A stretch of DNA of 23,789 nucleotides from Temnopleurus reevesii. Lineage: Eukaryota > Echinodermata > Echinoidea > Temnopleuroida > Temnopleuridae. This document shows positions 9,901-21,900 of the stretch, piece by piece (the stretch's first letter is position 1; each line of letters starts with the position of its first letter). The notes under the pieces were generated by a model. It was given only the letters and a program-made list of their open reading frames with translations, did no database searches and was not told the origin of the DNA. Made by a program: the position numbers and the translations under genes. The stretch is from contig BQKZ01004530.1 in the NCBI GenBank assembly GCA_036244855.1, forward strand, positions 1 to 23,789, given 5' to 3'.

Positions 9901-12900
9901 CAGTGGTAGACTTTGCTGCCATGAGGGATGCAGTGAAGAGACTGGGTGGCAATCCAGATAAGATCAACCCTGTTTGTCCGGCAGACCTCGTAATTGATCA
10001 TTCTGTCCAAGTTGATGTCACAAGAAGGTATTCATTCTTTTAATTTTAATGATAGACGCTGGTGCTTAAATGTGATGTTGCAAGATAGTTGTAGAATTAA
10101 TCGTAATTTACCATTGATCAAAGTCAATTAAGATCTTGTTTTCATGCGCATCTCGTTGACAGGGTCAAAATGATGTGTTAGGAATCATCCTCCATTGAAA
10201 TCTCTAAAACTGACTTAGTCAAACACTTTTTGGGGGATGTTGTTTTTAATTTGTCTTTTTTAAACTATAGGTTTTATTATAACTGGCAATTGATTGAAAC
10301 TTTCTTGGAAATCCTCTGTGATAGTATAATGCTAATTGCTTACTCATCTGCATAATTTTCAGGAATTTGCAAACTAATACACATTATTCTAACTTTCAAG
10401 GTAAGTAATTATTTTAACTTTCAAGGCAAGTAATATAATTTTTAATCATATTCAAGAAACATGGTTGTGTGAGGTTGACTTAATAATCCAGGTTGCCATC
10501 TACGCAAGTGTACAATATTTACATTATTTAAAACTATCAGGAGCAGTGTGGTTATATCAATAGAACAATTAATTGTTTTCGTCTTCAGAGCTTTCCCACT
10601 CATTTTTTCTGAGGTATCATTTGCTCCAAAATATAACATAATCTTTGAACGAATATAAAATTTATTTATAGAAGGATAGCTTAGCAGAACTTTATTGTAG
10701 CCAGGTGCTATGCTTAAATTTCTCTGTGCTTTGCGTTATGTGAGTTGCTAAGGACTTTGTCACACCTATAGAGCTAGCAGTGCACTGTGAATTGTGTTGC
10801 AATAATGTGAGGCCCTCTTTGGTTATGGTGCAATATTGAGCAATAATTTTGGAATCCCCCTAGTCTGTAGTATAGACTCATGGCTTCATCTTTCTGCGAT
10901 GTGAATATTGCACAATCAAGAGTCTGTATTTATAGACTTTACACTTTTATGAATCCCTTGCCTTGGTGAGAGGAAAAGGCAATGTAGTCTATAATTGCAG
11001 ACTTTGTATCCTGCATTGCACAATATGCAGCATTGAAAGCCAAGGGTCTGTGCCTGCAGAATAGGATTCCACAGTGCTATTGTGCCGTTATTTTCCCATA
11101 ATTTGGCTGTTTTTGTATTAATTACTTTGGAGTCTGCACATACTGTGCATGTTACATGAATGTACTGCTCAAGTAACTACCCACTAAATTGCACTCATCA
11201 GTGCTCAAACGGTTATAAGCAATGTCTGTTTTGCCAATTAGAATTATCTGTTCAATATTTGAACCTCTATCTGTAGTTGAATCCATATTCATTGCAGCTT
11301 GTTTTGCAAGTCTCTTTTAGTCTCTCGTCTACCCTGTCTCTTGCAGCTTCCGTCCACGGATAACGCGCAATGCGCCTAATCCTGGTGGGGGCGATGCAGG
11401 GCGATCGTCCTGCGGTGGGACCGCCGACAGCTGTGTAGCCTGTATAGGACAGGGCTACCGGTTACCTATTCTAGATGAAATCTGCCCGTACCATCACTTG
11501 CCCTCCGATTGGTAATGCACTGCAATGGTTTTTGTTTCAAAAGTTGTTTGGAAACCAAGCCCATGAAACAAGTAGTGTTTTGTTAAATTTTTTTTTGTTC
11601 ATTGTTTTTATTCATTAATGAATACCTTACTGTTATTAATGTTCTCAAATGAAAAAAAAAATAATGAATTTGAACTGTGAGTTGTACAATGATAACGCAT
11701 TAATTAATCAAGTTTTCATGAAATTATCTTTATCCCATTTTCATTCAAAAAATTTGATGTCAAATTCATTTGTTAATCAATATGACACAATTATCCTTCT
11801 TTATCAAGCACTAGAATGAAAAAGCTATTGATTATTTTTTTTTATTTGTTTTGTTCTTTTTTTTTAAGTACTAGCACAAGTACTTCTCTAATATGTTGTC
11901 TGTTAGTGTTGTTGTGTAGATTTGTGAAATTTGTGCAAGTTGGTTAGCAGTCCTTCATAATAGCATGCCCAAATCACTGCTCCATATTTTCTCGGCTTAA
12001 ATCATTGCCACATCTTTCCTATTACACAGAAAGCAGCATGACAAAATATATGTTTTATGGCTTCTATGTCACGCTTGTGTTGTCCAAAGCCATATGCTTG
12101 CATTGTGTTTAATGTGGCATTCATCATATATATATGAGCAGGGAATAATTTACCTGGTATTACGATGCATACAGCATATTTGCTATACAGAAATTGCTGT
12201 TTAAAAGACATTTGTCTACATGTAGGAACTTTCGTACATAGATTTGTACATTAAAGTGGTGAACATTTTTCCTCAAAAACTGAAACTGCCTATCAAATGT
12301 GAAAAGTAAAATTGTTTCTTGCTTAGGCAGTAAATGTGCATGCCTGCGTTGGTTAAAATATAGAGAAATGTAAAAATAGTTGAAGGATTTAATAGTTTGA
12401 AAACAAGATTGAAAAAATATAGGCATGACATTTCAATAAGATACTGCAGGTAAATTGTATTGTGTTAATTGGCAGTGTGCATCCTGTTTTCATGCCAGTG
12501 TTATACATAATTTTCAAGAAGACCATTGGGACCATGGGGAATACCTTGCAGCATGCTCTATTTATAATGATAAGGAACAAAGAGAGTAGGAAATCTAAGC
12601 TTGGATCAGCAGAATTATTTTTGGTACAGGATTTCATGTATACCACGTCTTCTGAACAAATTTTATTTAACACTTGTGATTATCCCCCACTTTTCTGGTC
12701 ATGAACAATATACTGTGGATTTAATATTGAACAGAAATAGTTAACTAAATTTAAACGGTGTATAATACAACCAAAGCTCAAACCTTTTATTGGTAGTATA
12801 TCTGTAGAAGAAGCATTCCTGTGTATTTTTGTTTTGTTTTGACTTATGCACCTTGTCGTTTTACCTTCCAATGCAATGTAAAGTAGAAAGCTAGTACATG

Positions 12901-15900
12901 TTGATCTTGCTTCCCAATTTTTGCAAGAGATGCTAAATGTTGCAAAACTTAATCCTCCACAAAAAGATGATAATAATTTACAGTAGAATATGCTTCTCAT
13001 TATTAACCAATACTATTCAAAGGCTTACATTTTGCTAAACATATGACCTGAATCCCCATTTATATATTTCAATATTTCATTTGCTGAATGTAACATGGGT
13101 TTGGTTTCTAGTTTCAAGATTATATGAGAATTTTATTTTTCCTTGGGGAAAATGAGTGCGCAATGTGATGGTACTGAGCAGTGAAAAAAAAAATAATAAT
13201 TTTACCTGACAATAGAATTATTCACATCCTTGCTAACTTTTGATGATTAATGTTGATGATAAATGATGAGTTTGCAAAACAATTATTCCCTCATACTGCC
13301 AAAAGAGACAACATTTGCAAGCTTTGAACATGTGTTAGCTTTGCAAAGTGTCAATATTTGTGAAAGTAAAATGCCCTTATAAGTTGAAAAATGATAAATG
13401 GTCTACAATTCCATCTTCTTTTTTGTTTTCTTCAAAGGTTTCATGTCATAACAATAATGGAATGTATTAAATGTAGCAATCATGGAATGTATAACATAGG
13501 AGAGACAATTTTTTAAATGTAATTCAGGAAATGATTTGGACAAACGAAATTGGATGAAAAGATGAAAAAATACAACAAAACAGTGAATTAAAATTGTGTG
13601 CTCTAAAATTGTCATTCCACTGCAGACATGTATTTTTTCATGTATTCATTTGAACATTAATGATTTAACATTGTCATTTATTTTCATTTTAATTGTGTTA
13701 TATTCAATTGATTTATCTCAATTTGTTTATTAATCCACTATCTTTTTTAAATTTTGTTTTATAGATCTCTCCCAAATAATTACAGAATTGAAATGCAATG
13801 CTCAGATGAGAAATGGAGATGATGGAAATTTAAAATTCACAACTCTTGAATAGAATATATCCTGAATAAGCTCAAATTTTCATGTTTTTTGTTGTTGTTT
13901 TTTTGCGAATTTCATGTTCGTGGCCTTGTAAAAATTTCCACACTGTATGATGCTCTTTCATATGAATACAAATATTAATAAAAAATGAAAATAATGCTAA
14001 AATGTCAAACTGAGCCCAAAATGCGAGAATCTGTACGTGAAAAAATTGGCTTTCATTTACGTACCATATTGCTCAATGTTTCAAAGTACACTATTAATTT
14101 TGATATGCTGGCAGAACACCAATGTCTGGGTTAAATTCCGTATTTTGAAATATTATGCATTCCCTGGCCATTCTCACTCTTTAAAAGAAAGAAATAACCC
14201 TAAATCATTACCTCTTTCAAGATGAAATGTTATCTAAATTGTAATTAATCATTCAGTGCATAGTATTTTGTCATGAGGAACTCCTCAAAATGACCTTCAA
14301 CTTTCATCACCATAGTCACTTTATATAAAAAAAGGTTTTTCATCTTACATAATGCTTCCCAAATATAGGAATGGCAATTTCCTGTTTCCCTGCTTCAACA
14401 CCTGTGCTTTAAGTGAAAAACAGCAAAGCTCAGAAAATTGAAAATGGGTTTTTAATTGTTTTGGGAAAAAATGGTTAATCAATAAATTCTATTTTGACAC
14501 GTTTGTATTATAGTTTGCAACAGCAGGTGTTTCTTTATTTGAATATGATTTATTGAACTTTTGAAAACACATGTCAAATTTGCAACATTTTATATTGTGT
14601 ACAAATTGTATGGTTTGGTGACGTCATGTACAATTGATAATTGGGATTGCACATTGCAATATATAATATAACTTCATGTTCTCTTAGGATTATAAGGAAC
14701 TATACAATGCAATAATGTATAATTTACATTTAGAAAGACTATGAATCATTATTTATATTTCATCTGATATAAAGTAAACATGTCCAATCACCAAGGATAT
14801 TCATACAGTTGCAATGAGATGAAGATACACTGTCGATTTTGAGGGAGATGGGGGTGAAAGAAAGAAAATAGGAAATGAAAGACAAAATTTGATCATGCTG
14901 CATTTTCATTGCATGTGTGTTTTCATCATTGCTTACAGTATATCAGCGATCATGAAATAAAAAAGCACCATTTGGCATGAGCACTTATTAAGACTTAGTT
15001 TATATGAGTTAGATTAAAAAACGTGCCTTTCAATGTCTTTCTTATGCTTCCAGTGCTGATTCATTGAGGAAAAACCAGGAGATTGAGTTCCAGCGCAACA
15101 GAGAAAGATTTGTCTTCCTCAAGGTAATTTAAAGTAGATTTCAAAGAACATACACAATTCTCGACAAGCTTTTTTTCAATCAAGGTGGTTTTGTAGTTGG
15201 GTTCAGAGAAGTTCTTAGCCTGTGTTGGTTTAACAAGAGGTAAGGTTTTTAAAACAAAAGTTGTTGGATCCAGAGGGGGAGGTGTTCACTCGTGCAGAGA
15301 TGCCAACCATTCCAGAATGTACATGAGGTGTATTTTCGTAAGAATTTAATCCTCTCACTTTTGTTTGAGGGTTATTTTAATTTTAACCTTGAGCATATTC
15401 AGGAACAGTTTGCATATCTGCTTGTGCACCATGTACCTCCCAATGGGAAAGTGAACAATTCCCAAGGGGGATGGGGTAGGTTTTTCTCGTACAATACTGC
15501 ATAAAGAAATGATGTTTTGTCATAAATTCATCAAACCTATGCATTTAATTTGAATATAAGAGTGTGATGATATTGCTTCCAAGATCAGGCATTGTCCATC
15601 AGATTGAACTTGAATACTATTTCAGACCGTCCAAACATTAGATTTGAGGAAAGGGAATTAATTTGGAGTATTTTGAGAGAGAATCAGGGTCATTTTAAAA
15701 GAGTTTTCTTAATTTCCTTGATAATTCTACTACACAGTCCTATGTGAAACATGCTTTCTTTCGTCTTTTTAAGGTCAGCTATTTTGTAAAAAGCTGTGCC
15801 AGAAATTTATTCAACCTATCCACCTTTTACATTACAGTGGGGATCAAAAGCCTTGAAGAACCTGTGGATATTGCCTCCAGGATCAAGCTTTGTACATCAG

Positions 15901-18900
15901 ATTGAACTTGAATACTATTTTATAAAAAAGAAAGATTCAGCTGTTCAAAAAATTTATTTAACCTATCCATCACCTCTTTACATTACAGTGGGGATCAAAA
16001 ACCTTGAAGAACATGTTGATAGTGCCTCCAGGCACCATTCAGGCATCATTCATCTGATTGAACTTGAAGACCATTTTGTAAAAGAAAATTAAGCTGTGCC
16101 AGAAATCTATTCAAATTATCTATTACTTTCTCACATTTCAGTTGGGATCAAAAGCCTTGAAGAACATTTTGATAGTGCCTCCGGAATCAGACATGTCCAT
16201 CAGATTGAACTTAAATACTATTTTCCAAGAAAAACAAAACAAATACAGCTGTGCCAGAAATTTATTCAACCTATTACTTTGTCACATTAAAGTGGGGATC
16301 AAAGGCCTTGAAGAACATTAATGTTGCCTCCAGGATTATGCATTGTCCACTAGATTGAACTTGAATACCATTTTGTATCAGATGAATAAAGCTATGCCAG
16401 AAATTTATTCAATCCATCTTTTCCCTTTTCACATTACAGTGGGGATCAAAAGCCTTGAAGAACATGTTGATAGTGCCTCCAGGATCAGGCATTGTACATC
16501 AGATCAACCTTGAATACTTAGCCAGAGTGGTCTTTAACACAGATGGTATCCTCTATCCAGACAGTCTCGTTGGTACCGACTCACACACGACCATGATCAA
16601 TGGACTTGGAATTGTTGGTTGGGGTGAGTAGAGCGGCCTTTAAGGCTAATGATAATCCTCTATGTGAAGAGTATTGTAAATTGTACCGATGATTAATGGT
16701 CATGGTATTATAGGATGGGGTAAGTGGAGTGGCCTTTGAGGCCAATGGTATCCTTTATCTGGACAGTCTTGTTAGTACAGACTCACACACGGCCATTATA
16801 GAGTGGTCTTTGAGGCTGATGATATCCTGAGAGTATTGTAACGGATACCAATGATCAATGGTCACTGTATTGTAGGGTGGTCATTAATTCAGCTGGTACG
16901 GACTAACACATAAACCTCATCAATGGATTTGGCATCGTAGCATGGGATGAGCTAGAGTGGCCTAGTTAAAAGCCCTCTAGACAGTCTCATCGGTACTTAC
17001 CCATCATTTGATAGGGTGATATTTTGGTAGAGTGGTCCTTTACAGGTATCAGAATGGTGCTTCCCGAAGAAGTAGACTAAAATCTTGACTGTATGTAAGG
17101 TGCCTACTTTCTTAACCTGTTTTGGAACTGTTCAGCAAGGTAATTTATAGGACACTGACCAGTAGCAGTTGCACAAGTCCTGTACACATCTTGATGAGTT
17201 GTAAAATATTCTTCTCTATGATCATCCATCAGATGTCGGAGGCATTGAGGCAGAAGCAGTCATGTTGTGTCAAGCTATTAGTATGGTGCTTCCTAAAGAA
17301 TCAGGTTAAAACTGGCTGTTAATCAAGTGCCTGCTTTCTGAACCTATTGGTAAATTATTCACTAAGGTGAATCATTTTAGATTAGCCAGTAGCAGCTGCA
17401 CATAACTTATACATTTCTTGATGAACATGAAATTTGTAAAGTATCGTTGTCGATGTTAATTCATCAGGTGTCGGAGGCATTGAGGCAGAAGCTGTCATGT
17501 TGGGTCAAGCTATCAGTATGGTACTTCCCAAAGAATTAGGCTTAAACATTGACTGTGAGAGGCCCACTTTCTTAACCCATTGGGGGAACTGTTCAGCTAA
17601 GCAATCCATAGTAGTACAAAGTTATAAAAAAATAACTGCTTCACTTCACCAGGGGTTGGAGGTATCAAGGTAGAAGCGGTCATGCTGGGTCAAGCTATCA
17701 GTATGGTGCTTACGAAAGTTGTAGGTTACAACCTTGATTGTTAAAAATGTAGTGATTTCTTTTTTTAACATATTTGGGAACTATATAGCTGGGCAATTCA
17801 TTTGAGAATGACCAGTAGCAGTTGCACATGACCCAAACATTTCTTGATAAATACAAAGTTATCATCTGTTATCAACTGTTATAATCATCTGTTATTATCA
17901 TCTGTTATAATCCATCAGGTGTCGGAGGCATTGAGGCAGAAGCGGTCATGTTGGGTCAAGCTATCAGCATGGTGCTGCCCAAAGTTGTAGGTTATAAACT
18001 GACAGGTACCATGGATCCACTTGCCACCTCAACAGATGTTGTGCTCACCATCACAAAGGTTAGAGGATGAATACTTTAGGGAGTAGATGGAAGAAAAGTG
18101 CTAGTAGTGTTAGTCTATAAATATACAGAGGACACCACCATACATCATACCTGTCTCCCCAGATGACATTTAATTATATATTGTCTATGTCTAAACTATA
18201 GGTTTTCATTGGCCAAATTGTCTAGTTCATAGGTTACATGTTCTCTTGAAAATCAGTGGAGAATGGTATATCTTATCGAAATGTAGTAGAATAAAGATTT
18301 AAATTCCGATTTGCCTCTCTGCTCTATCCAGTTCACATTCGAAGCAACGCATCTGATGTTAATATAAGTAGAGCAGAGAAATGGTGATTTCTTAACATTC
18401 GATCAAGTGTGGGAATTATCTCTTGTTTACTTACTGTTTTATCGTCAAGGAGACTCTTTTCTAAAATTCCATTAATTTTTATTGTATCTTTGACAAACTA
18501 TAAAACGGTGTTTGTCTGCCTGCAAGTTGGAAGATAAGTGAATGTCACTGATAACTCATACCGTATTTTACTTGCATTTTATTCCTTATAGCATCTGAGA
18601 CAGGTTGGAGTGGTAGGGAAGTTTGTAGAATTCTTCGGTCCCGGAGTGGCTCAACTCTCCATCGCAGACAGGGCCACTATCGCCAACATGTGTCCTGAGT
18701 ACGGAGCCACTGTGGGCTTCTTCCCTGTCGATGATGCTAGCATTGTGTACCTCAGGCAAACGAGTGAGTTTCAAGTTAAAATTGACTCTCGTAAACTGAT
18801 ATATTCGTTTTAATTTATGAGCTCGAAGCAAACTCAAGATTGAAAATCAAGTGGGAAGGTGGATGAGTTGCCCCCCCCCCCCCTCCTTTCCATAGTAGCC

Positions 18901-21900
18901 ATGGAGGACCACAGTCCCCTTCACTTTTTCCAGATAAAACAATTCCTAAACTGAAGGGATTCTCTTTTCCATGATCCACCCATGTGAGACTGAACTGATT
19001 TTAATGCTCACTTTATATCACATCAGTCTTAATATGAATTAACCTATTATTTGAAGTTTTACCAATGTTTATAACATTACTGTAATTGATAATTCATTCC
19101 AAGTTGCCTGCTTTCAGTGGCATTTGGAAATTGCATTGCAATGTTCCCTTTTAACTTGAGGTGACCCAAGTTTTAATCTATTAATGATCAATTTTTTTTT
19201 TTCATTTATTTTTTTTTTTTTTACAGAAGATTAGAAATAAAACACAAAACTTTGTAGTATAAATGTAATTAACAGAGAATAATTTTGATTATGTAGGTCG
19301 GGAAGAGAAGAAGATCAAGTGTATTGAAGCTTATCTGAAGGCAACAAGGATGTTCAGGAACTTCAATGATGCTAGTGAAGACCCAGTCTTTTCTGAGGTG
19401 AGCACTTAATCGGTGACTCGAACTTGGGTTGTGTTTCATAAAACTGTCGGTAGAGGTGTGCATGACTCTTCCCACGACTTGCGATCCTTTCTTGCATTCA
19501 ATGATACACATGTTGTGGATTTGGCACTTCAGAAACAGTCCCCTTCAGTATGCTCTTGCAGGGAAATCAATAAAATTCGGTTCATTTTCTTGCTACGTTT
19601 TAAAGAGAGTATGTCTATTGAAAATTGCCAAAACAAAAATGTCTTATAGGAGTGCCAAGTTGTATATTGAGGATGATGACCAAAATCAAAATATCAACTA
19701 ATTGTTCCTAAAGAAATGTAGTTTTGGTATATTCAACATGTTTTGTAAAAAATTCTTGAGGAATGCTTCTGAGGATTATAGTAAATCATTCAAATTGCAA
19801 CCATGAATATTAGTTCCGAGCCTCTTCAAAGAAGTGCCTAATCCAACCAAATAACAATGGTAAAAACAGGTTCTTGCAACAACTCATCTCAACAGGCTTT
19901 TAACTTGTTTCGTTAAAAACTACATATTCAATGTCATGATCACTGTGATGCAATGATAAGTACAAATGATTCATGCTATAAAAAAGGTCTCCAACAGGAT
20001 AACAAATATGAATTTTAAATCTGATTCACATCCTGATATCAGAATTCCTTAAACCTCCATTACAAATTTTTTTTATAGATTGTGGAACTGGACCTTGCGA
20101 CGGTGAAGTCATGCATGAGCGGGCCGAAGCGTCCCCACGACAAGGTGCTGGTGAGCGACATGAAGATGGACTTCAAGCAGTGTCTGAGCAACAAGGTTGG
20201 CTTCAAGGGTTTTGACATTCCAGCGGACAAGCACGCCACATCAGTTCCGTTCCTCTTTGACGGCCAGGAGTATGTTCTCAACCATGGCTCGGTCGTGATT
20301 GCGGCTATCACCAGCTGTACCAATACTAGCAATCCATCCGTCATGCTTGGTGCAGGTATGTACTTTGATTCAGCACAGGACATTGCATTTTTAAAGGGCA
20401 ATCAAAAGTATTAACAATTTTAAGACAAGAGAGAATAACACACAAATCAAGCTCCACAAATTGAATATTTAATATTTGGAATAATATTTTGATCACTGCC
20501 AATATTGAAAGTGAAAAATTATCAGTGGTTGTCAGTGATTTCTCTTTGCATGTTATGTCTTGCTTAATTTTATATTTATTTGAATATATTCATACAGAAT
20601 GACAAGATCAGCTAAAACTGTTTTACGTCATGGTCCTGATATTAAAAACAAACACATTGAAAAGCAAGAACAATACAAAACACAAGGTAAAAATTGAAAT
20701 ACTTTTTACAATACATCGAGACAGCTTCCATCCATTATAGTTGTTAGATCTTGTATAAACTTTCCGAAGATAACACTTTACTTAGCCAAAGATCCCTGTT
20801 TTAAAAAATGCTAAGTACATTGCGAAAAGTTCAAAAATGTAAAAAATCGTATATGAAAGAATGTTTCAATTCACTTGTAATGAAAGAAGAGATATCTCAT
20901 TTTTGTAATATCGTGGCAATAAATATTTTTATCTAAACGTATTTTGTTCTTGAAGGACTTCTTGCCAAGAAAGCTGTAGAGGCTGGACTCACAGTGAAGC
21001 CATACATCAAGACGAGCCTCAGCCCAGGCAGTGGAGTCGTTACCTATTACCTCAGAGAGAGCGGCGTCATTCCATACCTCGAAAAGCTTGGGTAAGCTTA
21101 AAAATCCATACTAAAGTGGAATCTTGTTATATAATGAGGTGCTTTTAAGCAGAGAAGTTGACTCTTTCATATCAAGACCTTGTTACATGAGGGCCAAAAT
21201 GCAATAGAATACAGAGATGGGACCAAGGAAATCACCCTGTGCATTTAATAATATTTATCTTGATCTAGTGTCTTGTGTTATATTACTATTCAAATGGTGA
21301 AGACTATGATTTTCATGGGACAGTACCATTCTGTGTCTCTACCACCAAGGTGGTGTGTTATACAACAAAAGTAAGGTAATGAGGATAATGATACATGGAC
21401 AAACATTCGAATGAGCAACCAAACCAAAGATTTAATTTGTAAATTTTTTTTTTTTGGCCCTTTCAAATTACATTTTTTGGGAGGATGGAAATTTTTTTCT
21501 GCCTTGTTCCATATTTCCAATCTTTTTTATGACATCCCATTTCTGTAGGTTCTTCGTCGTTGGCTTTGGTTGTATGACGTGTATTGGAAATTCAGGACCA
21601 CTCCCAGAAGAAGTTGGCTCAGCCATCGAAAAGGTGAGGAGAACATTTTATCGTTTGTCAGTATTTATTTGGTGTTGCATTTATTGCTCTGGCATTTGCA
21701 ACTGATATGGTTTTAAATGTAATTGCTTAGATTTCTTTGCTCAGAGCACAAAGTTTCAAAGTAATCTTTCTGAATGAATAATCACATGATCAGAACCAAT
21801 ATTTATCAGAAACCCTTCATGTGACTAAATCTCTATTCTTTTATAGTAAATAGGTTGTGTACAATATTCGTTGTCATTGCCGTGTAAGAATTTTGTGATA

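Larger units (their letters stand above)
10028..11346 (+). other. Intron between exon 3 and the optional exon
   Basis: It contains a 38-nt exon-like block (10363-10400), a short direct repeat of aactttcaagg(t/c)aagtaat, and a ~270-bp imperfect palindrome (10821-11090) ending about 260 bases before the optional exon. Confidence 0.8.
16624..17918 (+). other. Intron between exons 5 and 6, built of exon-derived repeats
   Basis: 16660-17020 is a patchwork of exon 5 3'-half fragments; 17040-17918 is an array of exon 6 copies with their flanking intron. A short tcatctgttat(t/a)a minisatellite occupies about 17862-17912. Confidence 0.88.

Noticed and set aside
15796..16092. 98-codon open frame starting [11 protein letters not shown]
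   Set aside because: It reads through two decayed exon 5 copies and the intron between them; the WGSKALKN part is exon-derived and the rest is intron. It is not a separate gene.
17233..17320. Mutually exclusive alternative exon 6 at copy 17233
   Set aside because: It has an in-frame stop before any plausible donor and lacks the TDVVLTITK part, so it cannot replace exon 6.
18871..18883. Poly-C run in the intron after exon 7
   Set aside because: It is a simple homopolymer about 110 bases past the donor; nothing else indicates function, and its exact length may be a sequencing estimate.
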